From: Inia geoffrensis
Lineage: Eukaryota; Chordata; Mammalia; Artiodactyla; Iniidae
Direction of reading: 5' to 3'
Assembly: GCA_036417435.1 (NCBI GenBank)
Contig: CM070902.1
Location: 136,327,886-136,391,885, forward strand
DNA: 64,000 nucleotides
A program made the translations under genes and the position numbers. Within the stretch, counting starts at the first letter, position 1. Each line of letters opens with the position of its first letter. The notes below the pieces were generated by a model, which saw nothing but the letters and a program-made list of their open reading frames with translations, did not search any database and was not told the DNA's origin. Positions 26,398 to 38,116 of the stretch are shown here, piece by piece.

Positions 26398-26600
26398 GGG
26401 CTTCCCTGGTGGCGCACTGGTTGAGAGTCCGCCTGCCGATGCAGGGGACACCGGTTCGAGCCCTGGTCCGGGAAGATCCCACATGCCGCAGAGTGTGAGC
26501 CATGGCCGCTGAGCCTGCGTGTCCGGAGCCTGTGCTCCGCAACGGGAGAGGCCGCAACAGTGAGAGGCCCGCGTACCGCAAAAAAAAAAGAAAAAAAAAA
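26398..26600 (+). mobile_element. CHR-type SINE with small internal deletion
   Basis: Begins gggcttccctggtggcgc. The middle reads ccgcagagtgtgagcc, lacking about 10 bases (the cggctgggcc segment) present in other copies. The tail is A-rich with one G. A short duplication, aaatcta, flanks it. Confidence 0.9.
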
Positions 26601-26619
26601 AATCTAAAATGTACATATA

Positions 26620-27060
26620 CTCAGTAATTCAATTACTAAGAAATTAACCTACAGGTATAGTTGCACAAGTATATAAAGATATATGCACAAGCATGTTCAC
26701 TGAAACACTGTATGCAAAATAAAAAATCTATAAACTAGTTGTCTACCAATAGAGGAATGATTTAAAAATTATGGTATAACTACACAATGGAATGTTATGT
26801 AGTTATTAAAGAATGTCATAGATTTGTGTGTGCTGATATGGAAAAATATTCAAGAAATATCACGAGAGTAAGTTGGAGAACAATACATTTTACTATATAT
26901 CAACTGTGTGTTTTGTTTAAAAATATATATGTATACACTCACAGATGCTTGTGAATACAAAAATTAAGGCATGCAATTTTGGAAAAATTTACAAGGAACT
27001 TTAACAGTAGTTATCATTGGTAAGTAGGAATGAGGAGTTAAGGGACCTTAATTTGTCACT
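26620..27060 (+). mobile_element. L1-like 3' fragment, diverged
   Basis: ataactacacaatggaatgt, tatgtagttattaaagaatg and the following text resemble the 3' end of old L1 elements. Confidence 0.55.
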
Positions 27061-27109
27061 TTTCTGTGAATATCAGGAGTATGCTACTTTTATTAAAAGC
27101 AGAAAGCCC

Positions 27110-27560
27110 TTTCAGGGATTTCCCACTCTTCTGTAAAGATAGAATCTAAACTCTTTTTTAGAAAAGTCATAAAGGTCCTTTCCTAATCTGGCCCACCTAC
27201 CCCTCTCCAACTTCATTTCTTACTATATGTCAACAACAACACTTACCTAGTTGCAATTTTGCAAATATGCCATGTTCTCATAGAGCAGCCTTTGCATAGG
27301 CTGCTCCCACAGTCCTTCCTCACTTTCTTTACTTTTCCCACTCTTAATATTTTCCCAAAAAACCCTTGTCGACCCTCCCTTCTCAACGCTAAATTAGGTA
27401 CTGTATTCCTTTGTACTGCTACCATCTCAGAGTGCTGGGCTGTCAACCCCTACCGCTCCTCCTCTCCAACCCTGACAGAGTTTTAGAAGGATCTAGTCTT
27501 TTATTTCCAGATCTCTACCACAATGTACATTCCCTGGCATATGTTTAATGCTCAATGAAT
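27110..27560 (+). mobile_element. L2 LINE fragment
   Basis: ctaatctggcccacctaccc, ctttgcataggctgctccca, and the end atgctcaatgaatga agree with L2 in sense orientation. Confidence 0.7.
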
Positions 27561-27699
27561 GAGACAGGGAGAGACATTGTGGTTTAACTAAAAGTAATGG
27601 AACTGGGTTCTACTTCTCAGTCAACAGGCCTTTGACAAATCACTTTACACTTTTACCTTTACTAATTTCTGAAATTCCATTTTATGCTTATTTCTGCAT

Positions 27700-27905
27700 T
27701 CATTTATTTACATTATATACTCTGCATGACAACAGGCACTTTATACACATTATCTCATTTAGTACTTACCCTGTGAGGTAAGTATTCTTTTCCATTTTAA
27801 AAATAAATAAACTAAGACTAAGAGAGACAAAAGTCATAGCACTTGTAGGGTAGATATGCAAAGTAGAGACCCGTCTGCCTAAATACTGGACTCCTAAACC
27901 CCTAC
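27700..27905 (-). mobile_element. MIR SINE
   Basis: cattatctcatttagtactt, ccctgtgaggtaagtattc and ctaagactaagagagac show reverse MIR order. Confidence 0.75.
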
Positions 27906-28189
27906 TTTATATTACCCTCGTTTTAGTTATTTAATAATCTGAGATCTCCAAAAAGTGATATAATTAGTTGGAGATCATATAACTTATAAACTGCAATACC
28001 AGTACCTGAATCCAGACTTTTTTCGGAATAGTTTTAAAAAAAAGGTTAAAATAACTAATCAATTATTCATGCCTTCTTTGAAAAACTACAACACAATTAA
28101 AAAAGAAAACACAACACAGTACAAACTTAGAGGGAAAAAAAATCCATCAACAAAAACTTTTTGGAAAACCCCTAATAAAATAATTTCAA

Positions 28190-28620
28190 ACTTATCAGAG
28201 ACCTTACAAATCATCTAATTCAACCACCCACCTGATGTTTACCTTCTTTATAATATTGCTGCAGAGCAGTCATCCATCTTATTCTTGAATTCTTACAACA
28301 AACTCACTATCCACTAGAGTAACGTAAGTTTGGCTAACTCTTTAAGAAAGTTCTTCCTTTTAATGGATCATAATCTCTTTCCTTGTAACTTTCACCTATA
28401 GGTTCTGACTTTATTTTTCTGGCCAAACTGAACATGTCTCTTTCATATAACTGCATTTGAAAAATGATTCTTCTCTTCTCCAGGTTAAACATTATCAGTT
28501 TCTTTAACCCAACATCTTCTAAGTTGATGTCCCTAAAATGATTACTCCAGGAGCTATTAACAGGCCTCAAAACTGTGTTCAATGCCTACAAACATCTGAG
28601 AATCACTATACCCTCCTCTT
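28190..28620 (-). mobile_element. L3/CR1 LINE fragment
   Basis: atcatctaattcaaccaccc, aagaaagttcttccttttaa, cttctcttctccaggttaaac and atcagtttctttaaccca run in reverse CR1/L3 order for over 400 bp. This is a very old repeat, conserved enough to recognise. Confidence 0.75.
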
Positions 28621-29934
28621 AAGAGCATCACAAGGAAAACGAGTATATTTAAGCCCACAAAAAGTTTTAGTTAAACAAACCTTTCAGCTTTGTTTAACTC
28701 AGTGTTTTCCAAACATTTCAATATGATACCCTAATTTTCCTTAGTACCTCTATTAGCTTTCTATAGAGCCATTTGGAAAATGGGTATATTAACTGCTTCT
28801 TGTATAGTTTCATGTTCCCTCACTATCCTCTTTTACCTTTAAAAGCATGATGGCCAAGACTGAAAAGTCCACCAGTACAGAGAAAGATTACATGTTTCAC
28901 ACAGCTGCATGACACTCACAGTTCAAATTAAGCAAACTGTCAAAAAAACCAAACAAAACCCAAAAAACCCAAATCTGTCCTAGCCTGTATCAAGTAACTA
29001 GATTTTAGAATCATACTGAATTTCATCTTCTTAGGTTTAACCAACCAGTTCTTCCCACCCTCCTCTCTAATCCAGCTGGTGCTCCATACATGAAATGACC
29101 TAACTTATCCCCCTCTCCCAAGACACAACTTTCACATATGTTCAAGCTTAATTAAGAGCTATCTTTCCAAATATAATTTAAAAAAACAACTTAAATCTGC
29201 CCTAGTCTAACCAGTGAATAGTAACAGAATTCAACACTGGCTTAAATAGTCAACATTCTGTCATCCTTGTAATAAAACAGAATATCCACCCATTAATATT
29301 ATTTGGATACTGATAATTCATTTTAAAAATGTATTTATACTTGAAGAACAGGTATATGTGATATCCTAAAGAACTTTTGTTTTAAATAATAAAGCTACAT
29401 TGTAAAGGCCCATCTCCAGAAAAGGTAAAAAGCTGTTCAGCTTTTCCTTAATTCCTCCTTCCGTGTTCATTTCATCATGGCTAGTAACGTCTCATTTCTC
29501 TTTATATAATTTTCAGATTCTTTTAATTTACTGGTCTTATTTATTTACTAAATGGCAGAAGTAGGAAAGAAGTCTTATCAAGGGAAAAGTCTTAAGTCTG
29601 TATATTCAGCTAACTGTGTACCTTATACTATACTTCAGGAATATATTTTATAAATGTGACATCAAATCCCAATAAATAAATCAATGTATTATTAATAGAT
29701 TCTTATAAAAGAGATGCTACTCTTTGACAATCAAAATCATTAATGACAGAAAGATTAGTTAACCAACCTTTTGTCTTTAAACACAATTTTTTTCTATCAT
29801 CATTCCTTTAAAATCAAAAGCATTTTAAATGATATAACTACCTTTCTCTGTTTAAGATGGTTTTTATTCTAGGTTTTGCCATTATACCATCACTGAAGAC
29901 TTTACAGTAAGAAAATATTATAATTGCAAGTGGA

Positions 29935-30070
29935 CCCTAAACCACCTCCAATTTTATACATTGGAAAATCAAGAGTAAGGTAAGGAAATTTGCTTAAGGT
30001 CACAAAACTAGTAACTGAAAAGACCTGAGGCTCAAACCCTCAGAGATTTATAAACTCTGGCTCTCTTCTA
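29935..30070 (-). mobile_element. MIR SINE fragment
   Basis: ttgcttaaggtcacaaaact followed by agtaactg and the downstream text matches the MIR core in reverse. Confidence 0.55.
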
Positions 30071-30331
30071 TCATTTAGTCTAGAGGAACCTTTATGGAAT
30101 AAACATCCCACGGGACATCATACTGGCCCACTACACTAAAGACATCATGTTGATACAATGTAGAGAAAAGCAAAGTGTGAGATTTCTATTTTTAAAACAG
30201 GCTGCAGGAAAAAGGATGAGGAAAAAAAGACTCTAGTTTAATATGCTACCTTACACGTGAAATTTACTGCCTATAAACATAATACATATATACGGCTTCT
30301 GCTTCCATTTTATTCAAAGAAGTCTTGGACA

Positions 30332-30352
30332 TTTTTTTTTTTTTTTTTTTTA
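30332..30352. repeat. Poly(T) run
   Basis: About 20 T in a row. No SINE body follows it. Confidence 0.8.
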
Positions 30353-31096
30353 CTGTAATGTGTAGCCTGCTCTAAATGGCTGATTTCTGAAATTCACCCC
30401 ACCTCTCCAATTACTTTATAGACATATATTTTGGGTTAATCCATGTCACTGAAGTTATATTTTTGAAGACATTATCTAAAGCCCCCAATAGGCCAGACTC
30501 CACATTAAAGACTCTTTTCACTAAAGAAATACTAGAAACGTATGTTATATTCAGTACATTTCAAGAAATCTCAATCAAAATATAAAAACATGAAATTACA
30601 GAAGTATAAGATACACTGGAAAGTCACCAATCCTACCCTCTCTTTAAAAAGGAGTATGTTCTTAAAGTCTCCAACACACAAGTAACATATACACATATCT
30701 AAGTCACAATTAAGAAAGTTTAAAAATATCTAACATGAAGACCATACTTAATTTAACCAAAATATATTTCTAAAAGAGACAGAATTCAAGAACCTCAACC
30801 AGAGAATTATTAATCAAATCTAAAACAGGCATACAATATCTTTATATTCATTCCAAAATGTTCCAGAATCAATCTGTGAATTACCAAAATTCCAAGGAAG
30901 CATAGCAGTCCAATACATTATGACAAAGCTGACATACCAACTGAAGCCTCCAAGGCTCAGTTAGTCCTCTGCCACTTTCAACTGTGTATTCACAACCCTA
31001 AGTGTTTTACAAACTTTCTTCCTACCCTGCTAACCCAAGGAATCTGAGTAAAGGAAGGTGGGTCCTGAGCATGAGAATGGCATACATGGTTTATGC

Positions 31097-31116
31097 AAAA
31101 AAAAAAAAAAAAAAAA
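31097..31116. repeat. Poly(A) run
   Basis: 20 A in a row. No retroelement body recognised next to it. Confidence 0.8.
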
Positions 31117-32741
31117 GTGGGAAGGGTAGATTAAAAGTTGTTGTACTCTATAAACTCTAGCTTTCACAGATAAATATTTTTTCCTAAACTTTGGACTTTC
31201 AAAGATTCCTCTCCATCTCAGTTTCAAAAGTAGAAGAAAAAGAAAAACAAAAAATCCACTAAGCTATAAAGCAGAAGTCCAATATAGTATAGCCAATCAC
31301 AGGATAGATATTCAAGCAGCAATTTGAATCAAGCCGTTAGCTTGAAATGCTAACTATATCTTCATTAATATGAAACATCTTAATAAGTTAACAAAAATAT
31401 AAAATTTCAAATTCCTACTCCCTTTCAAAATAGAAAATATATTAATGAAAAAATAACAGGCACAATTTTAGCAAAATATAAATGAAAATTAATCATTCAT
31501 CTAAAGGAACTTGTCAGTTGTGTTCAAACTACTTAAATGGAAACTTCATCCTCTGAATTACTGTAAAAATTTATGAAGTTGTGAAAATGAACATTTTATA
31601 AATTTTATTTGGATTTTTAAAAACTGAATGCAACAGTGAAAAAGTATTAATTTTTAAAATATCAAAATACATTTATAGAAAGCACATTAGATCTTTAAGG
31701 CATCCCTTAAATTACATGGCATTAAGTTCCTCACTTGTTCAGTTGTTACTGAGTGTGATACATGGTTAGCAGGTCAATGGAGGTTTTTTAGCAACAACTC
31801 ATTTTAGTGACAGACTGCACTACAGGAACATGGTTGGAAAAATGAGAAGGATTAGTCAAAAATGTATGGATGTGTAAGTCTAACATTATAAGGGTATAAA
31901 TGGATCAGTTCAATTCCATTACTTTTATGAAAGAATGAGAGCACATTTTTATTCCTAGAAGTTAAATACATAAAGTATAAAAAGTTTTAGTACTAGGTGT
32001 CTCAGAACCTCTAGCAATACTGTGGAGGGCAGGTTTAAATTCAGAAAAGACTTAAAAATTGAACTACTTTAAAAAATAACTGTAACTAAAAATAAATTTT
32101 TAAAATAGTGCTTTGAATACAAAAGTGTAATATGCTCTTTGAACTTCGGATAAAGCTATCCACAATAGGACCAAAATTCTTGTACACTACTACAAAATTA
32201 TGCATTACTATTACTTACATAAGGTTTTCTATAATCTGTCACCTGAAATCTGTTACAATTTGAACACAGAGATCATATTTTCTTCCCTCATTTTCTTGCT
32301 TCACCAACTCTCAGGTAATAAAATGAGAAACAACAACCAGCATGAATATGCAAATCTGGACAGATTTTACACCAAACCCTCCTTAAACTAGCATGTCTAA
32401 GTTTCCTAACAACAAAAATGACCCTTAAAAATATAAGGCTTAATTTCTGTCCACAAATTGGGCATATTCTTGTTGCTAATAATTTTTATCTCATTATATA
32501 TCTAGTAATGCTACATCTTATTTTTCAATAAAATATACCCTTTACATTTCACTTTATATTTCAAGTGTTGATATGTATTATAATCTTAGGTAATTATGTT
32601 CAAGTTGAATACTCCACTTTCTTAAGTGAAAATTAGCAATTGAAGCAGTGCTAATTATGGCTCTGTTAATATTTAACAACTGCAGTACTAATACTAATCT
32701 TTATGTCTATAATGGCACATAATTGCAAACAAACTATTCTT

Positions 32742-32896
32742 TTTTTTTTTTTTTGGCTCCGGACGCGCAGGCTCAGCGGCCATGGATCCGGGCCCAGCCG
32801 CTCCGCAGAATGTGGGATCTTCCCAGACCGGGGCACGAACCCGTGTCCCCTGCATCGGCAGGCGGACTCTCAACCACTGTGCCACCAGGGAAGCCC
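32742..32896 (-). mobile_element. CHR-type SINE lacking its 3' third, minus strand
   Basis: A T-run (about 32741-32754) is joined directly to ggctccggacgcgcaggc. The usual terminal segment of roughly 45 bases (cggtacgcgggcctctcac...) is missing. The 5' end (ccaccagggaagccc) is intact. A possible short duplication, tattctta/tattcttt, flanks it. Confidence 0.88.
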
Positions 32897-33479
32897 AAGA
32901 TATTCTTAGAATATTTTTAATGTGTACTCTGGAAAGGAATATATCATTAGAGCCCATGATGAACTTTAATTCTGAAAAGCTCGAAATGGAAGTTTGTCGA
33001 ACTCCTCAACTATACACTGCAGTGATTCTTGAAAGGAAAATACCTTCTAATTATTTAAATAAGCAAAATTCTATCAACACAAGAAAGTTATTTACATGTT
33101 AGTCTACTTATACATGCAACATATCCTGCTTCCTGGTTCTATGGCATCATCCTCAAACACAAAGTGGTACAGATGTGTAAAAGAAGGCAAGTCTTTAAAA
33201 GCACCTGCTGATGTTCCATGATATTGGCCTATATTAGAATCACCATATACGATAAAGGCTATAGAGTATTCATCAAGAATGTAAAGAGACAGCTTAAAGA
33301 AACGTAAACATAAGCTAAACTAAATTCACATATGAAGCAACGGTGCCCAAATAAACCAAGCAGTTTCATAAGGATCTCAGAATTCAAACCAATGCAAGGA
33401 TGAAACCTCAGGTCTCCTGACTCCAGGTTCAGCGGTCTTTCCGGTACCCCCCAACAAAATATTTTTATTTAATTAGTAA

Positions 33480-34560
33480 TTAAAACCACGTGGCGTTAGG
33501 AAACAAAGATGATACTGTGGGGGTATTCACGCGTGCAGTAGTACATGGCTGCACGCCGCTTGTCGCGGGGGAGAAGGGTCACTATCACCCTCTCCACCCG
33601 CAGCCCGCCACTGTCAACACCCGACACACTAGAGAGCCCTTGGGGAGGAACAGAAGAGAGTCCAAGGCTGAGAAGAAAGTTCGAGGCTCATCCCCGTTAC
33701 AACTAGATGAAAAGAACGACGTAATTGCCAAATCTCACCCAGCAGTGGGACGCCCAGGGCGTTGTCCCAAAGCCTCCAGAGGGGACGCGCGGGTGCGACA
33801 ACGGCTGCACGGCCGGGAGGTCAGGCGGGCGGCCTGGACCTGCGGCGATCGACAGAAGAGTGTTAGGAGAAAAACATGGAGGGAAGCGGATGGGAAGCGG
33901 CCGGAAGGCGGCGGGGGAGAGCGGAAATAAGGCGGAGAGAGGGCAGGACGCCACGGACGGAAGGAGCCGCAGAGGGGCCCCGACAGGACCGCGGGGCTGG
34001 GGGCGGACTGCCTGCGAGGCCACGCGGCGCGAGCAGCGACGGCGGGCCCAGTCTGCTCAAAAGATGCCCCTGGGGCGGGAAGCCACGCCGAGGGCACCTG
34101 CCCTCCCGCTGCTCGACGGGGCTGGGGCAACCCGCAAACACCGCCTCCCGCCGGGCTTGGGTCCCAGCTGCTCAATTGCCGGGGCAGGCAGTCGGACAGG
34201 GCTTTCTGCAGCCAGGAGGCAGGGTCTCCATCCGTTACCAATGGTTTGGCAGTGTTCCTGCAGCCCCCATCCCTTCCATACCCCTCGGGTCTTCAAATGT
34301 TCGTCCTAAATCCCTGGGACCAACGACCACAAACCGCCGCCACCGTTTCGGTGCCAGTCGGTCGGAGCGGTGGCCGCCGCAGGGGGGAGGGGAGCCCACG
34401 TGGAGGAGCTCGCGGCGTCCTCGCGCCTAGCCTGGCCTCCCAGCTGGCGCAGCGCTCGGTGGCCTTGGCAGCCCACGCGGAATGACGCCTCGACCAATCA
34501 GTGACCAGCCCCGGGGAGGGGGGGCGAGGGAGTGGGCGGGACCAAGGTTTAAATCCGAAG
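33480..34560 (-). promoter_or_regulatory. RBM46: CpG island, probable RBM46 promoter and 5' UTR exon
   Basis: The sequence changes abruptly from AT-rich to GC-rich with frequent CpG over about 1.1 kb, the only such island in the window. It lies about 11 kb upstream of the RBM46 start-codon exon, which itself needs an upstream noncoding exon. A good donor on the minus strand (GCTGG followed by gtgaga at 33738) is a candidate end of exon 1. CpG-island promoters silenced by methylation in somatic tissue are common for germline genes. Such regulation here is inference. Several long ORFs in the island are a composition artefact. The transcription start cannot be set from sequence alone, and the island could also start a divergent transcript to the right. 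Confidence 0.7.
34483..34540. promoter_or_regulatory. CCAAT box, GC box and CRE-like half site at the island edge
   Basis: A TGACG half site (34483-34487), ccaatca (34494-34500) and gtgggcggg (34532-34540) lie close together at the upstream edge of the CpG island. These match CREB/ATF, NF-Y and Sp1/KLF type motifs. A second CCAAT (gccaattgg, about 34609-34617) follows. Their spacing is typical of a core promoter and fits minus-strand transcription of RBM46, though such boxes also work divergently. Confidence 0.5.
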
Positions 34561-35426
34561 GTGGCTCTTGGAAGGGGAGAAAAAAACTTTTGGAGTGACA
34601 GACGCTTGAGCCAATTGGAGCGAGAAGAGCCAGTTGTCGGCGCAGTTGGGCAGAGACTGATACCAAAAAAGGGCCCTGAGTGTTTTGTTGAGGCGTTTAA
34701 AAACAAGGGCTGTGATTTGAACTTCCATACTTCTCTTACTTGAGGGGAATGTGGATGCATTGTAAAGGTTCTTTTTCTCAGCGTTTTCAAGTTTTAAACT
34801 GCTAGTCTGACCCAAGACAGTCATATATACTAACTATGGACCTCTTTAAATAAGGACTTGCGGTTGAGGGTGGGGAGGTATAAGCCTAAAAGAAGGATTT
34901 GCAATAGACTAGACTTGTAAAGATTGAGTGGTTTAAGTGCACAAGAGGTTGGGCTGAATCGGAGACTTAGTAGTAATAGGTCGGACTGTACAGCTATAAT
35001 CAGTTGGGAGAGTGATTTGACGGTGGCGGAGCTGAAGAACCAGGTTGTACTCGTGTAAAACCAGCTTTCATGGATATGGTTGTGTCACATTCTGCACAAA
35101 TAACCCTGCATTTTGCCTCCTTTAAAGATAGACGTTGGGTTTATATGGCAGACAACGAAAGAAAAAGATGACTTTAGGAACCAACTCCATAGATTCATGG
35201 AATATTAGAACTGGAAAGAACCTAGATCATGTAGCTTCTCCTTTAACAAAGGAGGAAATTGATGCCGAGAATAATTCACTGAGTTAACACAGTAACACAG
35301 GCCCCCCTAATTCCCAACCTCGTGTTGCTTTCTTCTACACTAATTTGTGATTTCAATTTGTTGTCTCCATATATTCGAGGCACTAATGAATGTCTTAAAT
35401 TTGCTTAGTTAACAAGTCGTGTGTGC

Positions 35427-35427
<1 letters not shown>

Positions 35428-35481
<54 letters not shown>
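35428..35481. repeat. (TA)n microsatellite followed by poly(T)
   Basis: About 39 bp of alternating TA, then about 15 T. It lies roughly 0.9 kb upstream of the CpG island. Confidence 0.95.
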
Positions 35482-35504
35482 AACATACTCCAACAGTAAG
35501 GAAT

Positions 35505-35650
35505 GAGCAAGAACTTTGGAGTCATACAGATCTGGGCTCAAATCCCTATGTTACCATTTTGTGATTATGACACCCTGGAGAAATAACTTCTCTGAGCCCT
35601 AGTTTAAAATGGGGTTCATGAGGTTTAAATGATGATGTTAATAATGAGCA
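35505..35650 (+). mobile_element. MIR SINE
   Basis: aactttggagtcatacagat, ctgggctcaaatccctatgt, cttctctgagccctagttt, in MIR sense order. Confidence 0.8.
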
Positions 35651-35654
35651 CTTA

Positions 35655-35830
35655 CTATGTGCCAGAAACAACTTTAAGGGATTTTCACATATTAGTTCAT
35701 TTATTTTTCCCAGTAATTTTGGCAAACATGCTAGCCCCCTGTAGCCCCACGTTTCAGTTGGGGAAACTGGGACACACAGAGCTTAAGTAGCTTACTCAAG
35801 GTCATATAGCAAATAAGTAGCCCCAGTTTG
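35655..35830 (-). mobile_element. MIR SINE, opposite orientation
   Basis: tatgtgccagaaacaactt, cagttggggaaactgggac and ctcaaggtcatatagcaa, in reverse MIR order, directly after the sense MIR. Confidence 0.78.
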
Positions 35831-37773
35831 TCTCTGAAACCTGCAGACAAAACCACTATGTTATACTATCTCAAAGTGTGTCCAGAAACAAGTGGCATAA
35901 TACCCAGTGCATGCTAGAAGCTCAACAAATACTCTTCCCTAAACTCTCTGCCTTTCAGTCAATGAATACCAATCTCATTTATATAGGCTGCATGCATTCA
36001 AAGTACAGCAACCAGAAAACCTAGACTGATAGGATACACCTACTTAGCTTTTTTTTTTTTTTTAAACATGTCATTTCTCCACTTCAGGAACTACAAGGAT
36101 AATTGTTCTATCATATCGATTACTATTTGTGACTGCTCTTTTTATTTCTCTGAAGAAAAAGATTCCTTACATTCTTAATTTTCATGCTGATGCCTCCCCA
36201 ATTCCAATTAATTAATTCTAAATAACACATGTTTAAGGTTAAACTAACTAAAATTGTGTTAGACATATTAGTCTGAAAAGTTTAATCATTTTTTAAGGAG
36301 TTGCTGTAGGATCCTTAAAATGACACTAGGTGGAGATATTATCTTGTGAGCTGCACAAGATGTTCTTGGAAGCCGACTGAAGAGTTGTTTTACATTTCCA
36401 ATTTTCTTTTTTCCTTTTTCTTCTACTCCAAGTGTAAAGGACACCAAATAAAGAAAAGTTCCTCAATAGGCATTAGAGTCAGACCAAAGAACTTTGCTTT
36501 AGATAAGACAATGTTACTTGAAGACCCCTCTGCTGCTTATAGTATATGTCATTTTGGTCAGATTCCTTCTAAATCTTTTATTATCCATAGCCTATAAGTA
36601 GGTATATTTCTCAAATGCTATTAAAACTATATTCTTTACATGTAAAATTGAAGGAATGACGTTTAACTTTATTTCTCAAGGTTCCTAGAAAAGAGAACCT
36701 AAAACACTTATACCAACTTGAATTATTTTTCAGGAATAGATCCCAAATTAGGGTTTATTAGAAGTTTATTTGCAAGTTTATGGGGAATGTGATCCAAATG
36801 AATGGAAGAAAGAAGATAAGCTATGTGGACGTGATTTTGACTGAAAAGAAGCCAAAAGTTGAAAGATACTTATTGGTGAGGGAGAAAATAGAAGGGGAGC
36901 TCTGTAAATGCCAGAAAGATAAATAGTACTGTGGAACATGGAAAGAAAAAGTTACCGATAAAAAACTGGAGGAGTATGCAAAATATAGTTGGATGAAGGA
37001 TCTGGATACTATGTAAATGTGTTTTTCCCCATATTAAAGGCAAGCTTTTTGGATTAAGTTATCTTCACATACCTTCTATAAAATACAAAACCCCAAAAGG
37101 GAAATAAAAGCAATGAGAAGTCCTTATAAATGTTTAAAATCCAGCTTGGTCCTAATAAAAGGAGTAAAAAGTGAACAGTTTTATATAAAAGAGCCTTGTG
37201 TAGCAGTCTGCTTTGTTTTCCATGTGTTGGAGCTTCCTTCATCCATATCTGGCCGTGATGGCACACATCCACCAAAAACATGGCAACTACTTGCATGTTT
37301 ATAGAACTAATGAATATAGCTTGGGAACTAGAGAACCTCCTTTAATTTGGTGACTCTCAAATCTAAATGATATCTCAAAACCCTTTCAGAAGTATAGGAG
37401 CTTTTTCCATATTTACATTAAATATGTTTAATTCAATTCACTGCCCTTTACTTTCTCACCCTGATTTGTTGCTTTCTGCCTTACAGATTAATTTGAATTT
37501 TTCATGACTCTGGGATATGAATGCTAGTACCAAGATGATTATAAAGTAGAAGAACGCTTTTTCCAGTTTTGGTGATAGGTTACACCAAGCCATCTCTACA
37601 TCCATTCAATGTACCTCCCATGATTAGCAATCTAGCTTTCCAAGGCAGCAAATCTTTGGGATCTTCGTACAGAGGTTAATGGTCTACACAGGGAGTAAAC
37701 CCATAGCTAAGGCCTGGAGACACATAAACAACCTAATTGTTCATCAATGGGTGAATGGATAAAGAATATGTGG

Positions 37774-37878
<105 letters not shown>

Positions 37879-38050
37879 GAATATTACTCAACCATAAGAA
37901 AGAATAAAATCTTGCCATTTGTGACGACATGGTTGGAACCTGAAGGCATTATGCTAAGTGACTAAGTCACACAGAGAAAGACAAATATTGTATGATCTCA
38001 CTTTTAAAAACTGCAATAAACCTCAGAATATGCAATGCTAGTAACTATGT

Positions 38051-38116
38051 GGAAGGAAGGAAGGAAGGAAGGAAGGAAGGAAGGAAGGAAGGAAGGAAGG
38101 AAGGAAGGAAGGAAGG
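38051..38116. repeat. (GGAA)n tetranucleotide repeat
   Basis: About 16 perfect GGAA units followed by a purine-rich run to about 38155. GGAA arrays contain ETS-family core sites. Whether any are used here is unknown. Confidence 0.95.

Larger units (their letters stand above)
22617..33738 (-). other. RBM46: Probable RBM46 first intron, from 5' UTR exon to start-codon exon
   Basis: The acceptor at 22618-22617 is clear, so a noncoding upstream exon must exist. The left end is therefore firm. The right end is inferred: the CpG island at 33.5-34.6 kb has a plausible minus-strand donor (gtgaga from 33738). About 11 kb would be spliced out. It contains L1, Tigger, MIR, L2, L3 and two SINE copies, listed separately. 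The stretches 22650-23980, 28630-29930 and 30070-32740 hold nothing I recognise beyond homopolymer runs near 30332 and 31097. Confidence 0.55.

Noticed and set aside
33490..34824. Many long ORFs on both strands (up to 194 codons)
   Set aside because: They arise from the low stop-codon density of a GC-rich CpG island. No domain, family or consistent frame was recognised.
38051..38116. CRISPR-like array
   Set aside because: It is a simple tetranucleotide repeat without spacers, in a mammalian genome.
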